Positions 10,397-19,704 are shown, counted from the stretch's first letter. The stretch is 64,000 bases of DNA from Gammaproteobacteria bacterium (GCA_030680605.1 JAUXUQ010000010.1:244588-308587); one strand, 5' to 3'. Notes: generated by a model from the sequence alone, not told the origin. Program-made: numbers and translations.

Positions 10397-11755
10397 TCAG
10401 TGCTCCGTTGCCGTGAGTGCCGCGACCACGCGCTCCATCTCCGCGCTGTGTGAGCCCTTTACCAGCAGCGTGATGTCATCCGCATGGTTGCCTGCAATCG
10501 CCAGGCGAATCGCGTCGACCAGTTCGGCCTGGGTGGCAAAGTGGTGCGCGCCATGGCCAAAACTCTTGCTGGCTTCGCGGCTCAGTTCACCCACACAATA
10601 GAGGCGATTGATGCCCGCTGCATGTGCCGCGCGGCCGACCGCGTGGTGCGCTTGCGCTGCATCAGGTCCCAACTCCGCCATATCACCCAGCACCAGCCAC
10701 TTGGCGCCTGGCTGCGCAGCCAGCACCGTGATACCTGCATTCAGTGAGGCCGGGTTGGCGTTGTAGCTGTCATCAATGATGCGCACGCCATTGTAGCCAG
10801 TGCGCAGCTGCAGCCGCCCCGCCACGGCCCGCATGCCTTCCAGTCCGTGCTGAATATCGGTGAGCGGGGCCTCGACGGCCAGCGCCGCCGCCGTGGCTGC
10901 AAGCGCATTCATGACGTTGTGCTTGCCGGGCAGTTTGAGGCGTAGCGCCAGTTGTCCGGCGGGCGTCACCAGCTGGATCAGGCTGCCGTCGGCATGCGCC
11001 TCCCATTGCGCACTCACATCGGCGGGTTGTGACAGCCCGAAGCTCAGACAGCGACGACTGCCTGCGAGCCCGCGCCACAGGGGTGCATACACGTCATCGG
11101 CATTGATCACGGCGATGCCATCGTCATCCAGCCCGGCATAGATCTCGCCCTTGCCGTGCGCCACGCCGTCCAGGCTGCCAAAGCCTTCCAGATGGGCCGG
11201 GCCGGCATTGGTGATGAGTGCGACCGTAGGACGCACCAGCTGGGTGAGATAGCCTATTTCACCCAGGTGATTGGCGCCCATCTCGATCACGGCATAACGA
11301 TGCTTGCCATCGAGCTGGAACAGGGTCAGCGGTACGCCGATGTCGTTGTTGAAGTTGCCCTGGGTAACGAGCATGGGGCCGCTCTGGGCCAGAATTGCGG
11401 CGATCATTTCCTTTACGGTGGTTTTGCCATTACTGCCGGTGACGCCAATCACCGGCAGTGAAAACTGCGCCCGCCAGCCAGCGGCGAGTTGGCCCAGCCC
11501 TTGGTGGGTGTGCGCTACCGCGAGCTGGGGCAGTGGGGCCTCTACCCGCTGGTTTACCAAGGCCGCCACCGCACCCTTGGCGAACGCTTCGGAAATAAAG
11601 TGGTGACCATCGAAATTTGGGCCGACAAGCGCAACGAATAAATTGCCGTGTTGCAGGCTGCGGGTATCCGTGCTCACGCCGCGAAACGTCACATCGGCGC
11701 CGATGTGTTCGGCGGCGAGCAGGTGGGCGGCGGCGGAGAGTTGCATCTGGATCAT
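10397..11755 (-). CDS. murF: UDP-MurNAc-tripeptide--D-Ala-D-Ala ligase MurF
   Basis: Adds the D-Ala-D-Ala made by Ddl to complete the UDP-MurNAc-pentapeptide. The 452 residues carry the N-terminal substrate domain ([18 protein letters not shown]), the ATP loop [13 protein letters not shown] near residue 105 and the C-terminal [10 protein letters not shown] motif. The start overlaps the murE stop by ATGA. Cytosolic. Confidence 0.97.
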   Translation of the reverse strand: MIQMQLSAAAHLLAAEHIGADVTFRGVSTDTRSLQHGNLFVALVGPNFDGHHFISEAFAKGAVAALVNQRVEAPLPQLAVAHTHQGLGQLAAGWRAQFSLPVIGVTGSNGKTTVKEMIAAILAQSGPMLVTQGNFNNDIGVPLTLFQLDGKHRYAVIEMGANHLGEIGYLTQLVRPTVALITNAGPAHLEGFGSLDGVAHGKGEIYAGLDDDGIAVINADDVYAPLWRGLAGSRRCLSFGLSQPADVSAQWEAHADGSLIQLVTPAGQLALRLKLPGKHNVMNALAATAAALAVEAPLTDIQHGLEGMRAVAGRLQLRTGYNGVRIIDDSYNANPASLNAGITVLAAQPGAKWLVLGDMAELGPDAAQAHHAVGRAAHAAGINRLYCVGELSREASKSFGHGAHHFATQAELVDAIRLAIAGNHADDITLLVKGSHSAEMERVVAALTATEH

Positions 11756-13305
11756 TCCTCCATCTCATGCAGCAGGCGCTGCACCTGCTCACGGTCGCTG
11801 AGCGGCAGTTTTTCATTGCCGATCTGCTGGTAGTCCTCGTGGCCCTTGCCGGCTATCAGCACGGTGTCCGTGGGCAAGGCGTGGTGCAGCACGAAGGCAA
11901 TGGCCTCGGCGCGCCCGCGATGGATATAAACAGCGTCCGGGTTGGCCATGCCGCCCAGGATGTCGGTGATGATGCTCACCGGGTCTTCGTGGCGCGGATT
12001 GTCATCCGTGAGTACGATGAAGTTGGCATGCGCCTCCGCTGCCTGGCCCATGAGCGGACGCTTGCCACGGTCACGGTCGCCGCCGGCACCAAAGACGCAC
12101 CACAGCTTGCCGCCGGGCGGAGTATGTTCACGCAGTGTCTGCAGGGCCTGGGCCAGGGCATCCGGGGTGTGGGCGTAGTCCACCACCACCAGCGGACGCC
12201 GCCGTCCGCCGCCGAAGCGCTCCATGCGGCCGGCTATGGGCTGTACGCCCTCCAGTCGATCCAGCGCATGCTTCAACGACTTGCCTTGCAGCAGCAGTAC
12301 GCTGAGTGCCGCGAGCAGGTTGGAGGCGTTGAAGCGGCCGAGCAGCGGGCTGTGCAACATGCCATCACCTGCGGGCGTATGCACCTTCATACGCAGCCCG
12401 TCAGGGCCGAGCTTGAGCTGACTGCCGCGCACGCCGCTGGCAGCTGCCGCGCCCAGCCCGTAGTGGAGGGTTTTGATGTGATCGGGCAGCGTGTTGATGA
12501 TCTCGCGCCCATAGGCGTCATCGGTGTTGATCACTGCGCGCCGCAGTCCGGGCATCAGGAACAGGCGGCGTTTGGCCTGACCGTATTCTTCCATGCTGGC
12601 GTGATAATCGAGATGATCGCGAGTGAGGTTGGTGAATACTGCGGTATCGAAACTGACACCGTTGGCGCGGCCCTGGGTAAGCCCGTGGGATGAAACCTCC
12701 ATCACCACATGATGGGCCTGCGCGGCCCGGAACTGTGCCAGCAGTGCGTGCAGCTTGAGGGCATCGGGCGTGGTGTTGTGCGCGCTCTGCAATTGACCGT
12801 AGAGCCCGTAGCCCAGCGTGCCGATGACCCCGCAGGCGGTTTTGTTGTCCTCTGACAGCGCCTGCGCAAGTATATGGCTGACTGAAGTCTTGCCGTTGGT
12901 GCCGGTGATGCCGATGATGCTGAGGTGTTGGCACGGGTAATCATAAAAGCGTTCGGCAATCACCCCTGCACGCTGGCTCAACTGCTCAACGCTGATCATG
13001 GGCGTACGTTTTTTGTGTTCATTGCAGCCAGTTTGCAGTTCATGTGGCGCGTGCTCTGTGGACCATTCCCAGGCCACGGCAGCGGCGCCTGCCTGTATGG
13101 CTTGTTCGATGTGGCGGTGGCCATCGGTCTGCGTGCCGCGACAGGCGAGAAACAGGTCACCGGCGCGGGTGGTGCGGCTGTCCAGCGAGAGACCGTAGAT
13201 CAAGCGCTCACAGGCGGGCGCGATTTCAGTGAAGCCCGCCAGCAGGGCTGACAGTCGGTGTGCCGCGGGTGCATGGTAACTGCTGGAACGTGAGGCAGCT
13301 GTCAT
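11752..13305 (-). CDS. murE: UDP-MurNAc-L-Ala-D-Glu--meso-DAP ligase MurE
   Basis: Adds the third stem-peptide residue. The 517-residue product has the ATP loop ITGTNGKTSV near residue 130 and the substrate-specificity motif DNPRHE, which in this family marks meso-diaminopimelate rather than lysine usage, so the cell wall is predicted to be DAP-type. A stretch of about 30 residues (TEHAPHELQTGCNEHKKRT region) between the first domain and the ATP domain looks like a lineage-specific insertion. Overlaps ftsI and murF by 4 bp each. Confidence 0.96.
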   Translation of the reverse strand: MTAASRSSSYHAPAAHRLSALLAGFTEIAPACERLIYGLSLDSRTTRAGDLFLACRGTQTDGHRHIEQAIQAGAAAVAWEWSTEHAPHELQTGCNEHKKRTPMISVEQLSQRAGVIAERFYDYPCQHLSIIGITGTNGKTSVSHILAQALSEDNKTACGVIGTLGYGLYGQLQSAHNTTPDALKLHALLAQFRAAQAHHVVMEVSSHGLTQGRANGVSFDTAVFTNLTRDHLDYHASMEEYGQAKRRLFLMPGLRRAVINTDDAYGREIINTLPDHIKTLHYGLGAAAASGVRGSQLKLGPDGLRMKVHTPAGDGMLHSPLLGRFNASNLLAALSVLLLQGKSLKHALDRLEGVQPIAGRMERFGGGRRRPLVVVDYAHTPDALAQALQTLREHTPPGGKLWCVFGAGGDRDRGKRPLMGQAAEAHANFIVLTDDNPRHEDPVSIITDILGGMANPDAVYIHRGRAEAIAFVLHHALPTDTVLIAGKGHEDYQQIGNEKLPLSDREQVQRLLHEMEE

Positions 13306-15071
13306 TCGGCATCTCCTGTATAAGTGTCTGGGGACAGGGTGTTGATGCTTGTCTGGTGCAAATCAGTGCGGGGCAGGTTGTGTGCGAGCTGCTGTGTCTG
13401 AACGACAGGGGCATCCGGTGCGATATTGAGCAGACGCAGGGCGCCTGCCATGACACGCGAAAACACCGGGGCTGCGACATGGCCGCCATAATACTGTTCG
13501 CCCCCAGGCTCATTGATGACCACGACGGTGACCAGGCGTGGGTGATGTGCGGGAGCGAAACCGGCAAACAATGCAACATAGCGACTCTTGTCATAACCGT
13601 GCGCGCCGACCTTGTGTACCGTGCCGGTTTTTCCTCCCACACGATAACCTGTGACACGGGCCTGGGTGCCGGTGCCGCCTTCATGGGTGACGCTCTCCAG
13701 CATGGAGCGCAGTGCCGCCGCCGTATCCGATTGCATGACGGTATTGGCATTCGACGGCTTCTTTACGGGCAGAAACGATGCCGGATGCAGTTGCCCGCCG
13801 TTGGCAATCGTTGCATAGGCGCTGGCGAGTTGCAGCGCGGTTGTCGAAACGCCATATCCAAAGGCAAGTGTGGCACGCTCCACCTCGCGCCAGCGTGTGT
13901 AAGGCGGCAGCACGCCGTCCGCTTCACCCGGAAAACTGCTGCCAGTGGCGGCACCAAAACCCACGCCTGAAAACATGCGCCACAACTGTTCGCGAGAGAT
14001 GGCGAGCGCCATCTTGGAGGCGCCGACGTTGCTTGATTTCTGGATTACGGTGGCAACATCAATGCGCCCGTAGTCATGGATATCCCGCACGCTCTTGTTG
14101 CCCACGCGCAGCAGGCCGGGCGCGGTATCGATCAGTGTGCCGGGTTGGTACAGTCCGGACTCCAGGGCGGCGGCGGCGGTGAAGGGCTTGATCGTGGAGC
14201 CGGGTTCAAACAGGTCGGTGACTGCGCGGTTGCGCTTGTCACTGCGCGCGCCATTGGAGCGGTTCGGGTTGTAGGCAGGGAAATTGACCATGGCCAGCAC
14301 TTCACCTGTACCGGCCTCCATGACCACCAGTGAGCCTGAGCGGGCCTTGTGTTGCAGCAGCGCCGCCTTGAGTTCGCGGTAGGCCAGGTACTGGATACGG
14401 CGATCGAGGCTGAGACGTAACTCCCTGCCGGGGCGCGGGATGCTCAGACTCTCTACATCTTCCACGATACGGCCGAGCCTGTCCTTGATCACGCGTTTTG
14501 CCCCGGGTACGCCGCGCAGCCAGTCGTCGTAGGCGAGTTCGATGGCCTCCTGCCCGATATCGTCCACGTTGGTGATGCCGACCACATGCGCCATGATCTC
14601 GCCGTCCGGATAGTAGCGCCGATACTCACGCATGAGCGCCACCCCAGGCACATTGAGGGCCATCACGCGGGCCGCGAGGTCGGGGTCGATGCGGCGCTTG
14701 ATATAGACAAACTCGCGTTCCAGCCGCGCGGCCAGATAGGCTGCGAGGCCATCACTGTCGAGATCGAGCAGGGCGGCGAGGGCTGGCCAGTCGGCTTGGG
14801 CGGTGGCGAGTTCGCGCGGGTTGGCCCACACTGACTCCACCGGCGTGCTCACTGCCAGAGGTTCGCCATTGCGGTCGGTGATGATGCCGCGATGTGCGGG
14901 CAGCGCGACCACGCGCAGGTAGCGTGCCTCGCCCTGGTCACGCAGAAATTCCTTGTGCACCACATGCAGATCAACCGCACGCCAGACCAGCGTCAGGCCG
15001 GCCAGTGCGAGCAGCGTAAACACCACGATGCGGCGTGCGGGATGGAGGGTAAAGGGCGCGCTGGTGGTCAC
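13302..15071 (-). CDS. ftsI: Septal transpeptidase FtsI (PBP3)
   Basis: Class B penicillin-binding protein cross-linking septal peptidoglycan with FtsW. The 589 residues have an N-terminal membrane helix (about residues 14-32), a pedestal domain, and a transpeptidase domain with the catalytic SxxK (GSTIKPFT), SxN (SSNVG) and KTG (GGKTGTVHK) motifs. Overlaps ftsL and murE by ATGA. Confidence 0.97.
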   Translation of the reverse strand: MTTSAPFTLHPARRIVVFTLLALAGLTLVWRAVDLHVVHKEFLRDQGEARYLRVVALPAHRGIITDRNGEPLAVSTPVESVWANPRELATAQADWPALAALLDLDSDGLAAYLAARLEREFVYIKRRIDPDLAARVMALNVPGVALMREYRRYYPDGEIMAHVVGITNVDDIGQEAIELAYDDWLRGVPGAKRVIKDRLGRIVEDVESLSIPRPGRELRLSLDRRIQYLAYRELKAALLQHKARSGSLVVMEAGTGEVLAMVNFPAYNPNRSNGARSDKRNRAVTDLFEPGSTIKPFTAAAALESGLYQPGTLIDTAPGLLRVGNKSVRDIHDYGRIDVATVIQKSSNVGASKMALAISREQLWRMFSGVGFGAATGSSFPGEADGVLPPYTRWREVERATLAFGYGVSTTALQLASAYATIANGGQLHPASFLPVKKPSNANTVMQSDTAAALRSMLESVTHEGGTGTQARVTGYRVGGKTGTVHKVGAHGYDKSRYVALFAGFAPAHHPRLVTVVVINEPGGEQYYGGHVAAPVFSRVMAGALRLLNIAPDAPVVQTQQLAHNLPRTDLHQTSINTLSPDTYTGDAE

Positions 15072-15346
15072 GGTTGCTTGATGATCCGGGTGGCGTCAGG
15101 CCCGGGCACCGACATTTCCAGTTGCTCGCGTGCAATCGGGTCAATGCGGCTGTGCGTGGCCCAGGTGCTTTGCTCGAGCTGCAGTTGTCCCCATTCCACA
15201 TCCATGTCATCGCGCACCTGTTGCAGGGCCTGCAACTCGATGAACAGCTTGCGGCCTTCGTGGCGGGCGTAGACCACGGCGAGCGCGCTGGCCAGCGCTG
15301 CCAGCGCCAGCAGGGCGGCGAATAGCATGTCGCCATGCAGTCTCAT
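15068..15346 (-). CDS. ftsL: Cell division protein FtsL
   Basis: Small bitopic divisome protein of 92 residues. It has a short N-terminus, one membrane helix (LLALAALASALAVVYARHEG) and a coiled-coil-prone periplasmic tail (IELQALQQVRDDMDVEWGQL). Identity rests on this architecture and on the position between rsmH and ftsI, since FtsL sequences diverge strongly. Overlaps both neighbours by 4 bp. Confidence 0.93.
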   Translation of the reverse strand: MRLHGDMLFAALLALAALASALAVVYARHEGRKLFIELQALQQVRDDMDVEWGQLQLEQSTWATHSRIDPIAREQLEMSVPGPDATRIIKQP

Positions 15347-16272
15347 GGTTGCCGCTCCGCAACCCGCAGCACGGCACTGCGCGCGCGCGGGTTGGCGGCG
15401 ATCTCGGCTGCGCCCGGGCGGATGGCCTTACCGACGGCACGCCAGCGCGGATGCAGATCGGCATGGATGACGGGAAGTTCGGGCGGTAGTTCGACGCCAC
15501 GCGCCTCGCGCCGGATGAAGCGTTTTACCAAGCGGTCTTCCAGGGAGTGAAAGCTGATGACGGCAAGCCGCCCACCGGGCGCTACCACATCGGCACACTG
15601 GTTTAGACAAGCAGCCAGATCGTCGAGTTCATGATTGATGAAAATACGGATGGCCTGAAAGCTGCGCGTGGCGGGATTTTTGTCGCGCTCCCAGCGCGGG
15701 TTGGCGGCGGCCACGGTCTCGGCCAGCTGGCGCGTGGTGGTGATGGGGGTATGGACGCGTTGGGTCACGATGGCGCGGGCAATGCGGCGCGCATAGCGTT
15801 CTTCGCCGTACTCAAACAGGACGCGGACGATCTCGTCTTCACTGGCCCGCGCCAGCCAGTCGGCGGCGCTGATGCCGCTGTCCGGATCCATGCGCATATC
15901 GAGCGGGCCGTCGGAGGAAAAACTGAAGCCGCGCGCAGGGTCGTCAAGTTGGGGCGAAGACATCCCGAGGTCGAGCAGTACACCATCGACCTTGCCCAGC
16001 CACCCCCGGCTTTCAATATGCTGCTTGAGCACCGAAAACGACCCCCGTTCAATCATGAAGCGCTTATCCGCCGCCAGCCCCTCCAACCCCGCCTGCACCG
16101 CCTGCGGGTCCTTGTCGAGCGCCAGCAGGCGCCCCTCCTTGCCCAACTTTTCCAGCACCGCTGCCGCATGGCCGCCACGACCGAAGGTACCGTCCACATA
16201 CCGGCCTTCCGGTTTGATCGCGAGGCCCGTGAGCGCCTCTTCCAGCAACACCGCACGGTGCTGATTACTCAT
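15343..16272 (-). CDS. rsmH: 16S rRNA m4C1402 methyltransferase RsmH (MraW)
   Basis: SAM-dependent enzyme methylating N4 of C1402 in 16S rRNA. The 309 residues start MSNQHRAVLLEEAL and contain the SAM loop DGTFGRGGHAAAVLEKLG, the LDLGMSSPQLDDPARGFSF motif and the C-terminal VISFHSLEDRLVKRF motif. RsmI, which adds the 2'-O-methyl on the same nucleotide, is also encoded in this window (46.2 kb). It follows mraZ after an unusual 71-bp gap with an inverted repeat. Confidence 0.97.
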   Translation of the reverse strand: MSNQHRAVLLEEALTGLAIKPEGRYVDGTFGRGGHAAAVLEKLGKEGRLLALDKDPQAVQAGLEGLAADKRFMIERGSFSVLKQHIESRGWLGKVDGVLLDLGMSSPQLDDPARGFSFSSDGPLDMRMDPDSGISAADWLARASEDEIVRVLFEYGEERYARRIARAIVTQRVHTPITTTRQLAETVAAANPRWERDKNPATRSFQAIRIFINHELDDLAACLNQCADVVAPGGRLAVISFHSLEDRLVKRFIRREARGVELPPELPVIHADLHPRWRAVGKAIRPGAAEIAANPRARSAVLRVAERQP

Positions 16273-16299
16273 CGTTATCTAAACCAGGATTTAGGGGCC

Positions 16300-16340
16300 A
16301 GGGGCTACGGAAAATCCCTCGTCTCTAGACCCTAGCCCCT
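16300..16340. repeat. Inverted repeat in the mraZ-rsmH gap
   Basis: AGGGGCTA and TAGCCCCT arms (8 bp, perfect) separated by 25 bases, with further G/C-rich near-repeats on both sides (AGGGGCCAGGGGCT). The segment resembles a dispersed intergenic repeat rather than a classical terminator, because no T-run follows. It could attenuate read-through from mraZ into the dcw cluster. Confidence 0.4.
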
Positions 16341-16343
16341 TAG

Positions 16344-16802
16344 TTAGAGCGACAGCTTTTTCATGTCGTCGGACAACTCCTTGTAGTCTCCGATATCCTC
16401 TTCCAGCCACGCGGCACGCTGCTCGCTCCACGCCGCCTCGGCCCAGATTTCAAACTTTTTGCCCTGACCGATCAGCACCACCTGCTTGTCGATCTGGGCG
16501 AACTCGCGCAGCGGGGCGGGCAGCAGCAGGCGCCCCTGGCCGTCGAGATCACACTCGGTGGCGTGGCCGATGAGCAGGCGCTGGATGCGGCGTGAGCCCT
16601 TGTCGAGGCTGGGCAGGCGGTCGATAACGCGCTCAATCTCTTCCCACACCGACAGCGGATACAGCCACAGGCAGCGGTCTTCCGGGTCAATGGTGGCCAC
16701 CAGATTGCCGTTGCACTGGGCCGTCAGGCGCTCACGGTAGCGCGCGGGCATCGCCATGCGCCCCTTGGCATCCAGACTGAGTGCGTTTACCCCTCGAAAC
16801 AC
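16344..16802 (-). CDS. mraZ: Transcriptional regulator MraZ
   Basis: AbrB-fold DNA-binding protein that autoregulates the dcw operon and forms ring oligomers. I chose a GTG start at 16802 because it gives the family N-terminus (M/V)FRGVNALSLDAKGRMAMP, a length of 152 residues as in E. coli, and a strong GGGAGG ribosome site 5 nt upstream. Two MraZ repeats are visible, each with a D-x-K/Q-GR motif (DAKGRMAMP, DGQGRLLLP). First gene of the cluster. Confidence 0.95.
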   Translation of the reverse strand: MFRGVNALSLDAKGRMAMPARYRERLTAQCNGNLVATIDPEDRCLWLYPLSVWEEIERVIDRLPSLDKGSRRIQRLLIGHATECDLDGQGRLLLPAPLREFAQIDKQVVLIGQGKKFEIWAEAAWSEQRAAWLEEDIGDYKELSDDMKKLSL

Positions 16803-16811
16803 GCCTGCCTC

Positions 16812-16856
16812 CCCACGCCAGCTGCGGCTAACCCACTTTACCCCACATTTTCCCAC
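16812..16856 (-). promoter_or_regulatory. MraZ operator: phased GTGGG boxes
   Basis: On the minus strand GTGGG occurs at 16856-16852, 16846-16842 and 16836-16832, exactly 10 bp apart, and again at 16816-16812, two helical turns further on. MraZ is known to bind direct GTGGG-type repeats upstream of its own gene. The first box overlaps the -10 element, so binding should block initiation. Autoregulation here is inference from the family. Confidence 0.8.
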
Positions 16857-16884
16857 TATAGAAAGATAAGTGCTGAATTGTCAA
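16855..16884 (-). promoter_or_regulatory. Sigma-70 promoter of the dcw cluster
   Basis: TTGACA (16884-16879) and TATAGT (16860-16855) separated by 18 bp, upstream of mraZ. The -35 is a perfect consensus hexamer and the -10 differs at one or two positions. Transcription would start near 16848, about 45 nt before the GTG, inside the MraZ box array. Confidence 0.7.
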
Positions 16885-17004
16885 GTGAAATCATTGGAAT
16901 AGAACAGCATGCTGAGAGCCGGGGCGGGCACGGCAAAAGGCCCGGGCAGGGGTAGGAGAAGGGGGTAGAAAGAGCTCGATTTACTGGTCAGGGGTAACTG
17001 TTAA

Positions 17005-17372
17005 AAGCGGGAGTCAGCCGATAAGCCGGGTTCTGTCGTGGACAGCCATTCCTCTGGGATACGCGTCACCGCGTACCTCAAGCAACCTACCCGGAAACGG
17101 TGCGGGCCGCACCATGGTTTCCCTATTTGGTCTTGCTCCGGACGGGGTTTTCCCTGCCACCAGTGTTGCCACTGGCGCGGTGCGCTCTTACCGCACCATT
17201 TCACCCTTACCGGCCTGCACGGATGCAGACGTAGGCGGTATGTTTTCTGTGGCACTTTCCATAGGCTCGCGCCTCCCAGGTGTTACCTGGCGTCCTGCCC
17301 TGTGGAGCCCGGACTTTCCTCCCCGCGTCTGGATTCCAGCCACGGAGCGGCTGTCTGGCCGACTCCCGCTGC
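17005..17372 (-). ncRNA. rnpB: RNase P RNA, bacterial type A
   Basis: Catalytic RNA that trims tRNA 5' leaders. On the minus strand the 5' part carries GAGGAAAGTCCGGGCTCC and the 3' part ACAGAACCCGGCTTAT, the two universally conserved segments. The ends (GCGGGAGTC and GACTCCCGC) pair to form P1. Internal conserved blocks GGTGAAATGGTGCGG and AGACCAAATAGGGAAACC-like sequence are also present. Ends are set from the P1 helix and are accurate to a few bases. Length about 368 nt, typical of gammaproteobacteria. Confidence 0.95.
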
Positions 17373-17487
17373 TAGTCTAACATGGCGCAACGCCGCAGCC
17401 GTGAATAAGAAATAGTTGACAGTTGAGTAAACCGGTGGCATTTAGCGGGAGCAGGGGTGGGGTAATAACAGTCAGTCGGGGAAATGT

Positions 17488-17937
17488 ATGAGCACATGCA
17501 TGACCGAGCACTACCGGAAACTGATCACCCGGTCGGCCTTGTTTGAAAAGGTCAGCCTGGATGGGATGGCGCGTCTGCTGGAAGCGTGTCCGCTCAAGGA
17601 TTTGATGCGGAGTGAGGCGCTGCTCAGGCCGGGTCAGCGCAATGACAAGCTTTATCTGATACTCTCCGGTGCGCTCAACATACACCTGAGCGACACACAC
17701 GCGGCACCCTTTCTTACGCTGGGTGCAGGCGAGTGCGTGGGCGAGATTTCCATCCTGACCGAAACCACGACCACTGCTTCCGTTATTGCCGAAGAGGACA
17801 GTGTGCTGCTGGTCATCAAACAGTCGACCTTGTGGTCCATGACTCGCATCTCGCATGGCCTGGCGCGCAACCTGCTCAAGATCCTGGCGCAGCGTTTGAG
17901 GTATAACAACAGGGTCATTGCAGAGGCGGCAGGCTGA
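17488..17937 (+). CDS. Stand-alone cyclic-nucleotide-binding-fold protein
   Basis: A 149-residue single-domain protein with the CRP/cNMP jelly-roll (RPGQRNDKLYLILSGALNIH, then GECVGEISILTETTTTASV) and a C-terminal helix, but no helix-turn-helix. The phosphate-binding cassette normally carries an Arg before the A-[ST]-V; here the position is Thr, so binding of cAMP or cGMP is doubtful. A GGGGAA ribosome site precedes the ATG. It is transcribed away from rnpB and converges on the zinc-ribbon gene. The role is unknown; related single-domain proteins act as sensory or partner subunits. Confidence 0.75.
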   Translation: MSTCMTEHYRKLITRSALFEKVSLDGMARLLEACPLKDLMRSEALLRPGQRNDKLYLILSGALNIHLSDTHAAPFLTLGAGECVGEISILTETTTTASVIAEEDSVLLVIKQSTLWSMTRISHGLARNLLKILAQRLRYNNRVIAEAAG

Positions 17938-17960
17938 CAGGCGTGCAGGGGCAGGCCTGA

Positions 17961-18785
17961 CTAAAACAGTGCGAAGCTCCATGAGATCAGATCAGGATTG
18001 GCCGACGCTGACGGTGTGACCATATCCAGCCTTACAGTCGTGACAGTCTGGGGTGCCATGCCGCGCCCGATATCAACGTCCGGCAACAGATAGTCGGCGG
18101 GCTGGAAGCGGCGGTGCCCCACTAATGCGCCATTGAAATCCGCCAGCGTAAGTTCGAGCGCGGGATAAGGCTGCGCGAACGGTGCCTTGTTCAGCAGCGT
18201 CACACTGACCAGCAGGGTATTCTGAAAGTGCGGGTGCGGGCGCACATACTGCCCTTGCAGCTCAATTTGCGTCAGGTTACGCCGCAGGGGCATCGCGCAG
18301 TGCGCAAACATCTCCACTAGCGTGCATAACTGTTCCACCAGCGGACGCAGCGCCGGCGAGCGCGCGAGGTTGTCGCGCGTGGCGTAGGCATATTGTGCCA
18401 GCAGCAAGGCCAGCAAAAAGACAATACCCATGCTCCACAGCGCCGTGCCCAACGCCCGGTAGGGCCTTCTGCGCGGACAGGCGAATTCCTCCATCATGAT
18501 GCGGGGTGGTGTGTCGATCAAGTCAGAAATCATGGGTCCTGTGGGAGCCATGGATGCGCTAATGACGGCTGCGGGTGACGCGCCCGTCTCATCACCCGCC
18601 ATGCTGTCGGCTGCAAGCAGGGAGGCCGATGGCGCTGCAGCGGTTTCCAGCGGTGTGTCACTGAGGCGGCTTAATGCATTGAACGCGCTATCGCAGTGCG
18701 CGCAACGCACCTTGCCCAGCGCCGCCTTCAGTTCAGCAGCGATGATGAGGTATTGCGTGTTGCACAGCGGACATTGCGTGTACAT
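17961..18785 (-). CDS. Zinc-ribbon domain membrane protein (DUF3426)
   Basis: The 274 residues start with an MJ0042-type zinc ribbon (CPLCNTQY...VRCAHCDSAF, residues 5-32), followed by a low-complexity linker, one membrane helix (ALWSMGIVFLLALLLAQYAYA, about residue 115) and a C-terminal DUF3426 domain (VTLLNKAPFAQPYPALELTL). In many Beta- and Gammaproteobacteria this gene lies directly after prmA, as here (5-bp gap). The biochemical role is not known. Confidence 0.85.
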   Translation of the reverse strand: MYTQCPLCNTQYLIIAAELKAALGKVRCAHCDSAFNALSRLSDTPLETAAAPSASLLAADSMAGDETGASPAAVISASMAPTGPMISDLIDTPPRIMMEEFACPRRRPYRALGTALWSMGIVFLLALLLAQYAYATRDNLARSPALRPLVEQLCTLVEMFAHCAMPLRRNLTQIELQGQYVRPHPHFQNTLLVSVTLLNKAPFAQPYPALELTLADFNGALVGHRRFQPADYLLPDVDIGRGMAPQTVTTVRLDMVTPSASANPDLISWSFALF

Positions 18786-18790
18786 ATGGG

Positions 18791-19675
18791 CTATACCTTA
18801 GCGGATGTGCGCACCGCTTCCAAGAGCATCCAGTCTTCACGCAGAACTTTCTGCACCATTGAAAACCAGGGGAGATAGGCGGCTATCACGTCGTCTGCCT
18901 GTTGCTCAAGTATGCCCGACAACACCAGCTGGCCCCCGGTGCGCAGGTGTTGCGCAAACAGAGGCGCAAGTGTCATCAGCGGTTGCGCAACAATATTGGC
19001 CAGCAGCACGTCGGCCTCCAGCGCCGGGAGCTGCTCCGGCGCCAGCGTGTGCAGCTGCACTGCATTTTTTTCCGCGTTGGCGCGAGTGGCGGTGAGCGCC
19101 TGCGGGTCGTAGTCGGTGGCATACACCGTGCGCGCGCCGAGCTTCGCCGCCGCCAGTGCGAGGATGCCAGAGCCGCAGCCATAATCGATTACCGTCAGGT
19201 CGGCGGGAGGGTGCTGCGCCAGCCACTCCAGACACAGCGCGGTAGTGGGATGGGTGCCGGTGCCGAAGGCGAGGCCGGGGTCGAGCAGCAGTGTGACGCG
19301 TGTGGCATCCGGCGGTGTCAGCCAACTGGGGCAAATGCACAGCGTGTCATCGAAGCACAGTGGCTTGAACTGGTCGAGACACACCCGCTCCCACGCCTGT
19401 TCCGCCAGTGGTTCCAGCGTGTAATCACGCACCGATTCGTCACCGCTTTGGGCATGCAATTGCTCGACAATGGCGGGGATGTCGGCGTCGGCGGCAAACA
19501 GGCCTTCAACGCTGGTGTGCGTCCACAGCGGCGTGTCACCGGGAGCAGGTTCATATAATGGCTCGTCCTGGCTGTCGCGCAGGGTCACTGCGAGCGCGCC
19601 CGCGTCTGTAAGGCGGTCGGCGAGCGCTTCGGCCAGCGCGGAGGGTGCGTTAAATTTGAGTTGCAGCCAAGCCAT
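18791..19675 (-). CDS. prmA: Ribosomal protein L11 methyltransferase PrmA
   Basis: SAM-dependent trimethylation of ribosomal protein L11. The 294 residues have the N-terminal L11-recognition domain (MAWLQLKFNAPSALAEALAD) and a Rossmann methyltransferase domain with PGLAFGTGTHPTTALCLEWL and VIDYGCGSGILALAAAKLGA. The length matches the E. coli enzyme (293). The usual upstream partner accC is separated by an AT-rich insertion carrying an oppositely oriented gene, so prmA needs its own promoter here. Confidence 0.96.
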   Translation of the reverse strand: MAWLQLKFNAPSALAEALADRLTDAGALAVTLRDSQDEPLYEPAPGDTPLWTHTSVEGLFAADADIPAIVEQLHAQSGDESVRDYTLEPLAEQAWERVCLDQFKPLCFDDTLCICPSWLTPPDATRVTLLLDPGLAFGTGTHPTTALCLEWLAQHPPADLTVIDYGCGSGILALAAAKLGARTVYATDYDPQALTATRANAEKNAVQLHTLAPEQLPALEADVLLANIVAQPLMTLAPLFAQHLRTGGQLVLSGILEQQADDVIAAYLPWFSMVQKVLREDWMLLEAVRTSAKV

Positions 19676-19704
19676 GGGTATTTAGCTTTAAATGCTATCA
19701 GGCG

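Noticed and set aside
17038..17415. Protein-coding frames of up to 125 codons at 17.0-17.4 kb
   Set aside because: The region is RNase P RNA; the conserved RNA segments and P1 pairing explain it fully.
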